From Caldilineaceae bacterium (GTDB taxonomy: Bacteria > Chloroflexota > Anaerolineae > Caldilineales > Caldilineaceae): 64,000 nucleotides of DNA. A model generated the notes under the pieces. That model was not told the DNA's origin, ran no database searches, and was given only the letters and a program-made list of their open reading frames with translations. Shown in pieces: positions 26,942-37,192 of this stretch. The stretch is taken from assembly GCA_020634815.1 (NCBI GenBank), contig JACKBA010000004.1, positions 186,001 through 250,000 on the forward strand, written 5' to 3'. Made by a program: the position numbers and the translations under genes. The first letter of the stretch is position 1. Every line of letters begins with the position of its first letter.

Positions 26942-27004
26942 GCACGCTATCCGGACTTTCCTCAATTCCCAAAACCAGCATACCCAGCACAGGAGAAGCT
27001 GATC

Positions 27005-28207
<1,203 letters not shown>

Positions 28208-28231
28208 TTGGCGCTGCCTAGAAAAAGCCTG

Positions 28232-28328
28232 CCACGAAGCCACGAAGGACACAAAGGGGCACGGCGGTCAAGAACGAGACGCTTTGAGTTCTTCTTTGTG
28301 CACCTTTGTGTTCTTTGAGGCTTTGTGG
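28232..28328. repeat. Intergenic inverted repeat of CACGAAGG / CACAAAGG words
   Basis: Left arm CCACGAAGCCACGAAGGA, then CACAAAGGGGCAC. Right arm GTGCACCTTTGTGTTCTTTG, then AGGCTTTGTGG. The arms are imperfectly complementary around a loop near 28,285. It ends about 20 bases before the ribosome-binding site of the next gene. Confidence 0.78.
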
Positions 28329-28366
28329 CTGCTGTTGCTTTTCTCCATGAAAGGAGCGCGTTGCAT

Positions 28367-29368
28367 ATGAAGGCGATCGTCCAGGATATCTACGGCGGGC
28401 CGGAGGTGCTGCATTTCGCCGACGTTCCCATGCCGGTGCTGCGTCCGCGCGATCTGCTGGTGCGCGTGCAGGCCGTCTCCGTCAACCCGGTGGATACGAA
28501 GGTACGCGGCGGCGGCCCGGCCGGCACGCCCGTCGCCCAGAGTCCCATGATCGTCGGCTGGGATGCGGCGGGCGTGGTGGAGCAGGTGGGTCCGGAGGTG
28601 ACGCGCTTCCAGGCGGGCGACGCGGTCTTCTTTGCCGGCGATATCACGCGGGCGGGCTGCTACGCCGAGTACGTGGCCGTCGACGAGCGCATCGTCGGGC
28701 ACAAGCCGGCGTCGCTCTCGTTCGAGGCCGCGGCCGCCGTCCCACTCACGGCCTTGACGGCGTGGGAAGGCATGTTCGAACAACTGGGCATCGACCCGCT
28801 GGCGCCTTCACGACCGATCTTCATCGTCGGCGGGGCCGGTGGCGTGGGCTCCATCGCGGTGCAGATCGCGGCGCGCGTGGCCGGGCGCCATGTGGTTGCC
28901 ACCGCCTCGCGTTCCGAGTCGGCCGACTACGCGCGCACGATGGGTGCGGCAGCGATCATCGACCACCGCCACGACTTCGCCCCGCAGGTCGCCGAGCTGG
29001 GACTGCCCGGCTTCGACCACATCTTCAGCACGGCGCGGCTGGAGAATTTCGGCCAGCTTGTGTCGGTGCTCAACCCGCTGGGCAGGATCTGTCTGATCCT
29101 GAGCGGGCCGGCTTCGCAGGCGCTCGACGTGAGCGGCCTCATGGCGATTCGCGGCACGGTGACGTGGGAACTCATGTTCACGCGGCCGCGGCTGGAGATC
29201 GCGCCGGAGCGCCAGGGGCAGATCCTCGACCGCGTGGCCGACCTGCTCGACGCCGGCGTGCTCGTCAGCACGCAGACCCAGGCCTTCTCGTGGCGCGACA
29301 TGGCCGAAGCGCACCGCAGGGTCGAGACCGGCCATACAATCGGGAAGATTGTGCTGGCGGTGGACTGA
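28367..29368 (+). CDS. Zinc-free medium-chain oxidoreductase, quinone-reductase-like
   Basis: 333 residues of the MDR superfamily. It has a GroES-like N-terminal domain (VRVQAVSVNPVDTKVRGG, GWDAAGVVEQVGPEVTRF), a nucleotide-binding motif (FIVGGAGGVGSIAVQIA) and ASRSESADYARTMGAAAIID. The zinc ligands of alcohol dehydrogenases are missing, as in the ZADH/quinone oxidoreductase group. It is a likely NADPH-dependent reducer of quinones or enones in the cytoplasm. AAAGGAG precedes the ATG at 28367. A GC hairpin follows 29 bases after the stop. Confidence 0.9.
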   Translation: MKAIVQDIYGGPEVLHFADVPMPVLRPRDLLVRVQAVSVNPVDTKVRGGGPAGTPVAQSPMIVGWDAAGVVEQVGPEVTRFQAGDAVFFAGDITRAGCYAEYVAVDERIVGHKPASLSFEAAAAVPLTALTAWEGMFEQLGIDPLAPSRPIFIVGGAGGVGSIAVQIAARVAGRHVVATASRSESADYARTMGAAAIIDHRHDFAPQVAELGLPGFDHIFSTARLENFGQLVSVLNPLGRICLILSGPASQALDVSGLMAIRGTVTWELMFTRPRLEIAPERQGQILDRVADLLDAGVLVSTQTQAFSWRDMAEAHRRVETGHTIGKIVLAVD

Positions 29369-29396
29369 CACCGTCGCGGATGAGCTCATCAATAGC

Positions 29397-29428
29397 AGAG
29401 ACCGGACTTCGTGCGAAATCCGGTCTCT
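29397..29428. terminator. Hairpin between convergent genes
   Basis: 10-base stem AGAGACCGGA / TCCGGTCTCT with a 12-base loop. No strong T-run. It lies between the convergent stops at 29368 and 29455. Confidence 0.55.
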
Positions 29429-29454
29429 GGGAGGGTGTTGCGCAGGCCGGCGGG

Positions 29455-29880
29455 CTAGGCAGCCGGCGCCGGCGGCGATGCGGGCGGTGCGGCAGACATC
29501 CCTTCGAAGTACGCCAGCGCGCTTTCCTGGAAGAGCACCCACAGCGCATAGACGCCGATGACGGTGCCGATCGGGAAGTTGATCAGGCTGAGGATGCCGA
29601 TGATGATGGACAGGATGCGGCCCCATTCCTTGCGCCGCAGCAACCCGTAGCCGGCGATCATGCCCGGCAGGGCTAGCACGACGAGGATGCCCGAGACGAA
29701 CATGCCCACCAGGCCGAGCACGGCGACCGCCTCCGCCTCGCCGGAGATTACGCCGATCCCGGTCAGGAAGAAGAGCAGGAAGCCGCCAAGCAATGCCATG
29801 AACGCATTGGAGACGATAAGGACCCAGCCCAGAATCGGTACGTGCTGTTCCATATCGCGCAGTGAAAGTTGAGTAAACAT
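29455..29880 (-). CDS. Small four-helix membrane protein of unknown function
   Basis: 141 residues with about four membrane helices (roughly 17-42, 49-75, 86-105 and 105-122) and a Pro/Ala-rich C-terminal tail. GYGLLRRKEWGRILSIIIGI resembles DUF4064-type or related small integral membrane proteins. The function is unknown. The start could be the Met at residue 10 (MEQHV); the first ATG is kept because GGGGGATAT lies just upstream. Confidence 0.65.
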   Translation of the reverse strand: MFTQLSLRDMEQHVPILGWVLIVSNAFMALLGGFLLFFLTGIGVISGEAEAVAVLGLVGMFVSGILVVLALPGMIAGYGLLRRKEWGRILSIIIGILSLINFPIGTVIGVYALWVLFQESALAYFEGMSAAPPASPPAPAA

Positions 29881-30010
29881 ATATCCCCCTCTACTTCATC
29901 GGCCCCGTTATTTTGGTACGGTGGCCGAAAGTCCTTACGCTGTCTATAGAATAGTACGTTGAAATGCCCGCCCGGTTTCAGGCATGTCCATGGAGAAAGA
30001 GGTAGCAACC

Positions 30011-30853
30011 GTGCAACAACCCTACCTTGCCGACGACGCCTTTCTCGCTGACGTCGAGCAGGCACGCGCCGAACTCGACCGGCTGCAAATCTGGTGGCTG
30101 GGGCAGAGCGGCTTCCTGGTGCAGTGGCAGGGGCATCACCTGCTGTTCGACCCCTATCTCTCCGATTCGCTGACGCGCAAGTACGCGGCGACGGACAAGC
30201 CCCATGATCGCATGACCGGCCGCGTCATCGCGCCGGAAGGCCTGGGCTTTGTCGATGTCGTCACGTCGTCGCACAACCACACCGACCACCTCGACGCCGA
30301 GACGCTCGTCCCGCTGCGTGTAGCCAATCCGGCGCTGCACCTTGTCATTCCGGCGGCGAACCGTGCCTTTGTCGCCGAACGTCTTGGCTGCGAGCCCGGC
30401 TGGCCGCTGGGTCTCGATGCCGGGGAGACGGTCTCGGCCGGCCCGTTCACGATCACGGCGGTCCCGGCCGCACACGAGACGCTGGATCGCGATGGGCAGG
30501 GGCGCCACCGCTATCTCGGATATGTTGCGCGCTGCGGCCCGTGGACGATCTACCACAGCGGCGATACCGTCCTCTACGATGGTATGGTCGAGACGCTGCG
30601 TGCTTTTGCCGTCGACGTCGCGCTGCTGCCGATCAACGGCCGTGCGCCGGAGCGCCGTGTCGCCGGCAACCTGGATGGGCGCGAGGCGGCTGAGCTTGCA
30701 CACGCAATTGGCGCCGGCGTTGTCATCCCCTGTCACTACGACATGTTTGCCTTCAACACCGCAACGCCGGATCTCTTGATTGCGACGTGCGCTGCGTTGG
30801 GGCAACCGTACCACGTCTTGCGCAACGGCGAGCGCTGGTCCGCGACCGGCTGA
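30011..30853 (+). CDS. Metallo-beta-lactamase-fold hydrolase, UlaG-like
   Basis: 280 residues. The MBL signature TSSHNHTDHLD (HxHxDH) is at about 88, with downstream ligands in VPAAHE, YHSGDT and IPCHYD. The order and IWWLGQSGFLVQW at the N-terminus match the UlaG / L-ascorbate-6-phosphate lactonase branch, though the substrate may differ. GTG 30011 is preferred: AGAAAGAGG lies 8 bases upstream, whereas the in-frame ATGs at 29984 and 29990 have none. It is cytoplasmic and stands alone. Confidence 0.87.
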   Translation: MQQPYLADDAFLADVEQARAELDRLQIWWLGQSGFLVQWQGHHLLFDPYLSDSLTRKYAATDKPHDRMTGRVIAPEGLGFVDVVTSSHNHTDHLDAETLVPLRVANPALHLVIPAANRAFVAERLGCEPGWPLGLDAGETVSAGPFTITAVPAAHETLDRDGQGRHRYLGYVARCGPWTIYHSGDTVLYDGMVETLRAFAVDVALLPINGRAPERRVAGNLDGREAAELAHAIGAGVVIPCHYDMFAFNTATPDLLIATCAALGQPYHVLRNGERWSATG

Positions 30854-31000
30854 GCGCGGCCCGGAATTGGCTGGTACGACCGGCTCTCCTTACGGTGTTC
30901 GTTGATCCGCCTCCGGGTGAACGGCGACTACTGCATATCGTCGGCGCGCCGGGCAAATTGTTACGCCATTTTCCTGATGGTTTGAGTGGCCGATGCCCTC

Positions 31001-31006
31001 TATAAT
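31001..31006 (+). promoter_or_regulatory. TATAAT -10 box before the hybrid kinase
   Basis: Perfect TATAAT 43 bases before the TTG start of the kinase. No consensus -35 stands at 17 bases; TTGAGT is present but 13 bases away. Confidence 0.45.
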
Positions 31007-31048
31007 GGAGGTGTCGCCTGAAGACACGTTCAGCCGGGAGCTCGCAAC

Positions 31049-34000
31049 TTGCAGTTAACACCTCTACTTCCCATCTACTTCGTCACTGTCGGCGTGACCT
31101 TGCTGGTTGCGTTGCAGACGTGGCAGCACCGGCGCACCCCTGGCGCTCGCCAATTGACCTTTCTCATGGTCGCTGCGGCCATCTGGGCCTTTGCCGACGG
31201 CATGGCGCTGGCGTCGACAACGCTACAGGGGAAGATCGCTTTCTCCAAGGTCAGCCACATCGGCATCCAGACCGTCCCCGTCTTTTTTCTCCTGTTTGTC
31301 CTCAGCTACACCGGCAACGAGCGGGTGCTCAACAACCCGTGGCTGCGGCTCATCTGGGTGATCCCGCTGCTGGCGCTCGTGGCCGTCTTCACCAACGAGC
31401 GGCACTCTCTATTCTGGACCGACGTGAGCCTGGTGCAGACCGCCTACGGGATCGAGGACGACTATGCACATGGCCCGCTCTTCTGGCTCTTTGCGGCGAA
31501 TCTCTATGTGCTGATCTTTCTCGGTACGTTCCTGCTCCTGCGCAACGCGGCCAGCAGCGTCCGTCGCTATCGGTTGCAGGCCGTCGTGATCCTCATTGCT
31601 GTGGCGATTCCCTGGGCAGCGAACTTTGTTTACCTCTTCGATCTCTTCCCGTGGCCGTGGCTCGATCTGACGTCGGTGGCATTTGCCCTCTCCGGCATGT
31701 TGCTGGCCTGGGCGATCCTGCGGCTGGGGTTGCTGCGCATCGTGCCCGTGGCGCGAGCCCAACTGGTCGAGCGCATGAGCGAGGGCATGATCGTCATTGA
31801 CACGCGCGGCAATATCGTCGACATCAACCCGGCCGCAATGGCCCTGTTGCAGATCGCTGAGGCCACGTATGGCGGCCCCCTGTATGCGGCCGGCGAAAGC
31901 GGCGCATTGCTGGCACGGCAGGTAGGTGTGGCATGCAAGGAAGGCACGAATGTCGAGGTCGCACTGCCCAACGGCATGTCGGTCGAGGTTCGCTGCGCGC
32001 CGCTGAGCGCGTTGCAGGGCCGGGTGCAAGGGACGCTGCTCCTGCTGCACGACATCACGGATCGAACGCGCGTCGAGATGGAGTTGCGCAGCAGCGAGGA
32101 GCGCTACCGGACGCTCTACACCAGGACGCCCGCCATGCTCCATTCCATCGACCGCAAGGGGCGCATCATCAGCGTGACCGATTTCTGGCTCGAGAACATG
32201 GGCTACGAACGTAGCGAGGTGATCGGCCATGAAAGCACCGAGTTTATGACTGAGGCGTCGGCCCGCTACGCGCGCGAGGTTGGCCTGGCCGAATTCTTCC
32301 GCTCGGGTGCGACCAGCGATATTCCCTATGAGTTCGTCCGCCGTGACGGGACGATCATCGAGACCCTGCTTTCCGCCGTCGCCGAGCGCTCGCTCGACGG
32401 CCAGGTCGTGCGTTCGTTGAGTGTCTTGCAGGACGTGACGGAGCGCAACCGCGTCTGGCGCCGCCTGGAGGAGAGCGAGCAGCGCTACCGAACGCTGATC
32501 GACTCCGCCCCGTTCCCGGCCATTGTGACCTCGATCGAAACCGGACGCGTGCTCTACAGCAATGGTTCTGCCCGCGAACTCTTCGAAGTTGACGGCCTGC
32601 CGGTCGACAGCATGACTGCGACCGACTTCTACGCCGACGGCGACAGCCGCCGCCAGATGCTGGCTGAACTGGCGAAGGAACGCCAGGTGACCAATCGCGA
32701 GATGCATGCGCGCACCGCTTCGGGCCGCGACCTGTGGCTGCTTCTTTCGGCGATTCCCATCGAGTTTGACGGTGAGGCGGCTGTCTTCAGCATCTTCAAT
32801 GACATCAGCGATCGCCGCGCCATCGAGCAACAACTGCGCGACAGCGAGCGGCGCTATCGCCTGCTTGCCGAGAATGTCTCGGACGTGATCTGGATGCTCG
32901 ACTTTGACCGGCATGTGGTCTATTGCAGCCCTTCGGTCCTTGGGCTGACCGGTTATAGTGCCGATGAGACGATGATGGCAGCGGCAACCGACTTTGTCAC
33001 CCGTGCGTCACAGCCACGCTTCACGGCGGGGCTGCACGAGTTGATGGCGGCTGTGGAGCAGGGCCGTCAGCCGGGCACCATCACGCTCGAGATCGAGGTG
33101 CCGCGCAAGGATGGCGGCACCGTTTGGACCGACACGTCCGTGAAAATCATGTATGACGGCGACGAAGCCATTGGCTACCTGGGCATTTCGCGCGACATCT
33201 CTGTGCGGCGGGAGGCGCAGGCAGCCATGCGCGAGGCGAAGGAGACCGCCGAGGCTGCCACGCAGGCCAAGAGCGAATTCCTGGCGAACATGAGCCACGA
33301 AATCCGTACCCCCATGAATGCCGTCATCGGCATGACGAGCCTGCTGCTGGGCACGAATCTGAGCCAGGAGCAGCGCGAATTTACCGAGACCGTGCGCAAC
33401 AGCAGCGACGCGCTGCTGGCCATCATCAACGATATCCTCGATTTCTCGAAGATCGAATCCGGCAAAATGGATCTGGAGCAGCATCCCTTCGACCTCATGC
33501 TCTGCATGGAAGCCGCGCTCGATCTGGTTGCCATGCAGGCGAATAAGAAGGGGCTGGAACTGACCTACTCCGTCAGCGGTGATGTGCCGGCGCATGTGGT
33601 CGGCGACGATACCCGTCTGCGCCAGGTGCTCGTCAATCTCCTCACCAACGCCGTGAAATTCACCGAGCGTGGCGAAGTCAATCTGCGCCTGCACGCCGAA
33701 CCGGTCACCTTGCCGGGCTCGTCAGGGGATGGGTGCGCTCCCGCAGAAGGCCCGTGCGAGATGCTCCTGCAATTTGAGGTGCAGGACACGGGAATCGGTA
33801 TCCCTGCCGATCGCCAGTCGCGCCTGTTCAGCTCATTCAGCCAGGTCGATACGTCGACCACGCGGCGCTACGGCGGCACCGGGCTGGGTCTGGCCATCTC
33901 GCGCCGCCTGGTCGAAATGATGGGTGGCACGATCTGGTTGGAGAGCGATGGCATCCCCGGCCACGGGACAACATTCCACGTGCGTCTCACGTTGCCTTGC

Positions 34001-34864
34001 GCAAGCGTGCCGGTCAATGGAGCGGCAGCACAAGGAAGCGTGCGACAGGCAACCCTCTCCGTCAAGCGGGTGCTGGTCGTCGACGACAACGCGACGAACC
34101 GGCAGATCCTGCTGCTGCAACTGCGCCAGTGGGGGATCGAGGGCGTCGCGGCCAGTTCGGCAGCAGAGGCGCTGGCGACCATGGCAGCGCAGCCGTCATT
34201 TGACGTCATCCTGCTTGACTTGCAGATGCCGGACGTGGATGGCATCGGCCTCGCCGGGCAGATTCTCAGCCGCTGGCCGGAGACCGCGCCGCGCATGATC
34301 CTGCTCACTTCAATGAACTACGATGCGCGGGAAGTTGCCAAAGCCGGTATCTCTGCCAACCTCTACAAGCCGGTCAAGCCCGCTGCGCTCTACGAGAGCC
34401 TGGCGCAGCCGGTCAACGCACCGCGCACGGCATCGGCAGAGAGCGCCACCACGAAGTGGGATGCCACAATGGCCGAACGGCGCCCGCTCCGTATCCTGGC
34501 CGCCGAGGACAATCTCGTCAATCAGAAGGTCATTCAGACGTTGCTGGGCCGCTACGGGTATCGGGTCGACCTGGCCGGCGACGGCTTGCAGGCCGTGGAA
34601 GCCGTGCGGCGCCAGCCCTACGATGTCGTGCTCATGGATGTGCAGATGCCGGAGATGGATGGCGTCGAAGCCACGCTAGCCATTCGCGCAGAAATGCCGC
34701 CCGAGCGCCAGCCCTACATTATCGCCATGACGGCCAACGCCTTCGACGACCAGCGCCGCATCTACCTGGAGAGCGGCATGAACGACTACGTCAGCAAGCC
34801 CGTGCGGCCGGCCATGCTTGTGGCGGCGCTCGATCGCGTGCCTGAAACCCACGTGGTCACATGA
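31049..34864 (+). CDS. Hybrid sensor histidine kinase: 7TM, four PAS, HisKA, HATPase, two receivers
   Basis: 1,271 residues. Seven membrane helices (about 5-225) match the N-terminal 7TM histidine-kinase region. Four PAS-type domains follow, starting near 235, 349, 476 and 598. The HisKA domain has phospho-acceptor His750 (FLANMSHEIRTPMN), and HATPase_c spans about 850-985 (NLLTNAVKF, DTGIGIP, GTGLGLAISRRLVE). Two receiver domains end the protein: Asp1057 (ILLDLQMP; Lys in LYKPVKP) and Asp1197 (VLMDVQMPEMDG; Lys in VSKPVRP). All key residues are intact. Phosphate probably moves His-Asp within the protein and on to an unlinked Hpt partner. The start is TTG with GGGAG 10 bases upstream. It is convergent with mscS, with one base between stops. 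Confidence 0.93.
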   Translation: MQLTPLLPIYFVTVGVTLLVALQTWQHRRTPGARQLTFLMVAAAIWAFADGMALASTTLQGKIAFSKVSHIGIQTVPVFFLLFVLSYTGNERVLNNPWLRLIWVIPLLALVAVFTNERHSLFWTDVSLVQTAYGIEDDYAHGPLFWLFAANLYVLIFLGTFLLLRNAASSVRRYRLQAVVILIAVAIPWAANFVYLFDLFPWPWLDLTSVAFALSGMLLAWAILRLGLLRIVPVARAQLVERMSEGMIVIDTRGNIVDINPAAMALLQIAEATYGGPLYAAGESGALLARQVGVACKEGTNVEVALPNGMSVEVRCAPLSALQGRVQGTLLLLHDITDRTRVEMELRSSEERYRTLYTRTPAMLHSIDRKGRIISVTDFWLENMGYERSEVIGHESTEFMTEASARYAREVGLAEFFRSGATSDIPYEFVRRDGTIIETLLSAVAERSLDGQVVRSLSVLQDVTERNRVWRRLEESEQRYRTLIDSAPFPAIVTSIETGRVLYSNGSARELFEVDGLPVDSMTATDFYADGDSRRQMLAELAKERQVTNREMHARTASGRDLWLLLSAIPIEFDGEAAVFSIFNDISDRRAIEQQLRDSERRYRLLAENVSDVIWMLDFDRHVVYCSPSVLGLTGYSADETMMAAATDFVTRASQPRFTAGLHELMAAVEQGRQPGTITLEIEVPRKDGGTVWTDTSVKIMYDGDEAIGYLGISRDISVRREAQAAMREAKETAEAATQAKSEFLANMSHEIRTPMNAVIGMTSLLLGTNLSQEQREFTETVRNSSDALLAIINDILDFSKIESGKMDLEQHPFDLMLCMEAALDLVAMQANKKGLELTYSVSGDVPAHVVGDDTRLRQVLVNLLTNAVKFTERGEVNLRLHAEPVTLPGSSGDGCAPAEGPCEMLLQFEVQDTGIGIPADRQSRLFSSFSQVDTSTTRRYGGTGLGLAISRRLVEMMGGTIWLESDGIPGHGTTFHVRLTLPCASVPVNGAAAQGSVRQATLSVKRVLVVDDNATNRQILLLQLRQWGIEGVAASSAAEALATMAAQPSFDVILLDLQMPDVDGIGLAGQILSRWPETAPRMILLTSMNYDAREVAKAGISANLYKPVKPAALYESLAQPVNAPRTASAESATTKWDATMAERRPLRILAAEDNLVNQKVIQTLLGRYGYRVDLAGDGLQAVEAVRRQPYDVVLMDVQMPEMDGVEATLAIRAEMPPERQPYIIAMTANAFDDQRRIYLESGMNDYVSKPVRPAMLVAALDRVPETHVVT

Positions 34865-34865
34865 G

Positions 34866-35684
34866 CTAGAGGGCGACCCGCGCATCGGCGATGGCCGGGG
34901 CGGCCGCAAAGGCGATGCCGTGCTGGGCCAACTGCTCCTTGCCCCGCAGGGTCAGATCCGTCGTAAAATCAAACTGGTCGCGCGCATCGATGGGATAGGC
35001 CTTGAGCTGATACTTTGTTCCCCACGGCAGCTCGCTGGCCACGATGATGACCGGCTCGTCGATCCGTACGTAGACGCTCGTCAGCGCAACGTCGTGTAAT
35101 ACCTGCTTCACGTAACGCCCGTCGTGGTCGGGTTGCAGGAAGAAGTTGACGACGCACATCAGCAGCGGCGAACCGTCGTTGCCGTTGTAGATTGCGGACG
35201 TCCACATTTTGAGGTGCGGAATGGAGACCGTCGTGGCATCAGGCGTCATAATGTCGACGGTGCGCATGCCGATGCGCCGCACCTCGCCGTACGCCCCATC
35301 GATCTCGATCCAGTCGCCCAGGCGATAGGGCATTTCGTAGAGCGCCACGATGCCGGCAACCAGGCTGCTCACGTAATCCTTCAGGGCGAAGCCGAGCATG
35401 ATGCCGAGCGCGCCAAGCAGCGCCACGAAGTTTTCAAAGGACGGCTCGATGACCAGCGGCACGATCAGCCAGAGCGCAACGACGAGCGCGACCAGCCGCA
35501 CGACAGGGACGGTGGCCAGCACGTAGAGCCGGTTGCGCCCGTGCAGCCGCTCGGCCAGCCACGGCAGCAGATGCTGGCTGATGACCACCACCGCCACCGC
35601 CACGCCCACGATGAGAATGATCTCCAGGAGCGCGCCCTGGTCGAGCGGTTTGATAAACTCGGGAAGCGAAACACTAAGATCCAT
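34866..35684 (-). CDS. mscS: MscS-family mechanosensitive channel
   Basis: 272 residues: three membrane helices (about 18-42, 52-78 and 86-112), the last being the pore helix LLGALGIMLGFALKDYVSSL. The beta domain follows, with YRLGDWIEIDGAYGEVRRIG and TVSIPHLKMWTSAIYN, and a C-terminal alpha/beta part. It opens on membrane tension to release solutes during osmotic downshock. AGGAGAG lies 6 bases before the ATG. The upstream gene ends 33 bases before it on the same strand, so the two form an operon. Confidence 0.9.
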   Translation of the reverse strand: MDLSVSLPEFIKPLDQGALLEIILIVGVAVAVVVISQHLLPWLAERLHGRNRLYVLATVPVVRLVALVVALWLIVPLVIEPSFENFVALLGALGIMLGFALKDYVSSLVAGIVALYEMPYRLGDWIEIDGAYGEVRRIGMRTVDIMTPDATTVSIPHLKMWTSAIYNGNDGSPLLMCVVNFFLQPDHDGRYVKQVLHDVALTSVYVRIDEPVIIVASELPWGTKYQLKAYPIDARDQFDFTTDLTLRGKEQLAQHGIAFAAAPAIADARVAL

Positions 35685-35717
35685 GCAACTCTCCTGTCTG
35701 CTGATTCTGCCCGCGCG

Positions 35718-36947
35718 CTAGAAGCTGTCGATGAGATAGCCATCCTCTTTGAGCACTTGGCGCACCACCGGGTAGCCAAGCGCCGAGACGCGCCAGCAAT
35801 CGTCGCCGGCATCGACCAGCCCGGCCGATTGCAGGGTCACCATGGTCTGCATGATCTCGTTGGTGGAGAGTGGCAGAAGCTGCGGCAGTATCTCGGTGCT
35901 CAGCCCGCCGTGCAGCAGCAGCGTGTGCAGGACCATCGTCATCTCGCGGCGCGGCAGCGTCGACGGCAGCACGGGGTGCTTCACCCTCTCCCACGGCGTC
36001 ACCCAGATGGTTACTTGCGCCGTGCTCTCCTCGTCCGGCGGCTCGACCTGGATGTCGGCCTCTGCCTGGAGGCTCTGGCGCCAGATGGTCGCGCTGACGC
36101 CCGGATTGCCGTGGCTGTATACGGCCAGTTCCTCGAGGAACCGGCTCGACTTGTGCGTCTTGCCGGCGTCCGGTTCGAGATCCGGCGGCAGGACATAGGC
36201 GCCGTCGTCAGCCTGCCGGAAGACAAATCGCTTGCGTCCTCCGCCTTGCACCGACCCCGCAATCCACATCGCCAGGCGTTCGCGGTCGAAGGCCTGCAGG
36301 GCATAGGTTTGCGGCATGCGGCCCTGCCAGACATAGCGCAGATAGGACCACGCCCAACTATCGCACCCGATGACGCCGTGCGGATACCCGTGGCGCCAGA
36401 GCCGGTCGAAGAGGGTGCGCACGAGGGCGAGGCCGGACGTGTGGCGCAGGTAGAGCTTTTCCAGCGCCGGCAGCACCCACGGCCGTCCGTCGCTGTCGGC
36501 GAGCGCTTCGAGCCAGTCGAGATCCTGCGCCAGAATCTGCTCCGGCGTGGGCGGCTCGATCAGGCGCCAGCCGCGCTCGGCCTGCCAGGCGCGCAACGCC
36601 TCCTGCCCGCCGGTATGGGGCGGGCCGAGCACGACGACCGCCGGCTGCTCGTCATTGTCGCGATCCAGCCAGGGCTGCAGGCACGCTCTCAGAGCATTGC
36701 CGGCCGCGGCGTCATCAAGGAGGGGCACGGTGCGCCGCAACAGCAGTTCCGGTAGCGCGTGCAGATTGTCGATCGGCTCGAAGACGCTCTCGTCATCGCC
36801 ATCGCGCCGGCGCAAACTCTCCCAGAAGCCGGTCAGTCCGGTGCGTACCGTCTGTTGCACCGTGCCGGACGGCGCGGCAAAATCGGAGGATCGAACGTAT
36901 TGCCAGGGCGTTTCGGTCGTGGTCGGGGCGCTATTCTCTTCACTCAA
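35718..36947 (-). CDS. P-loop-like protein upstream of mscS, unknown function
   Basis: 409 residues from a TTG start; AGGAG lies 9 bases upstream. A P-loop-like segment, VVVLGPPHTGGQEALRAW (about 95-112), lacks the usual Lys of Walker A. The region after it (LEALADSDGRPWVLPALEKLYLRH) resembles the Walker B region of AAA-type proteins. The C-terminus (ILPQLLPLSTNEIMQTMVTL, then QSAGLVDAGDDCWRV) looks like a winged helix. It may be a degenerate AAA/STAND-type regulator. It is co-directional with mscS (33-base gap) and divergent from the GroEL-like gene. The family is not recognised with confidence. Confidence 0.65.
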   Translation of the reverse strand: MSEENSAPTTTETPWQYVRSSDFAAPSGTVQQTVRTGLTGFWESLRRRDGDDESVFEPIDNLHALPELLLRRTVPLLDDAAAGNALRACLQPWLDRDNDEQPAVVVLGPPHTGGQEALRAWQAERGWRLIEPPTPEQILAQDLDWLEALADSDGRPWVLPALEKLYLRHTSGLALVRTLFDRLWRHGYPHGVIGCDSWAWSYLRYVWQGRMPQTYALQAFDRERLAMWIAGSVQGGGRKRFVFRQADDGAYVLPPDLEPDAGKTHKSSRFLEELAVYSHGNPGVSATIWRQSLQAEADIQVEPPDEESTAQVTIWVTPWERVKHPVLPSTLPRREMTMVLHTLLLHGGLSTEILPQLLPLSTNEIMQTMVTLQSAGLVDAGDDCWRVSALGYPVVRQVLKEDGYLIDSF

Positions 36948-37081
36948 CAGGCATCGCTCCTGGTTGTGGCGGGTCTGGCTGACGGCCCTGCGCCGCTTGA
37001 CCTGGCCCATGCAGCGCGTGGCGTCCTTGCCACCAGTATAGATCAAGTGTGCCGCACGAACCATCGGATTGCATCGAGCTT

Positions 37082-37110
37082 TTGACGAAACGTTTTGACT
37101 GGGGTAGCAT
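37082..37110 (+). promoter_or_regulatory. Sigma-70-type promoter for the GroEL-like operon
   Basis: TTGACG (-35) and TAGCAT (-10) with a 17-base spacer, 82 bases before the ATG at 37193. No CIRCE-type palindrome is present, so HrcA control of classical heat-shock genes is not indicated. Confidence 0.55.
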
Positions 37111-37192
37111 TTCCCGGATTGACGCGTACCCCAAACAAGAAATCCTAATTGAGCTTGACTCATCTGCTCAGCCATAGATCGCAAGACAGCCA

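Noticed and set aside
36948..37192. CIRCE/HrcA operator before the GroEL-like gene
   Set aside because: No TTAGCACTC-N9-GAGTGCTAA-type palindrome is found.
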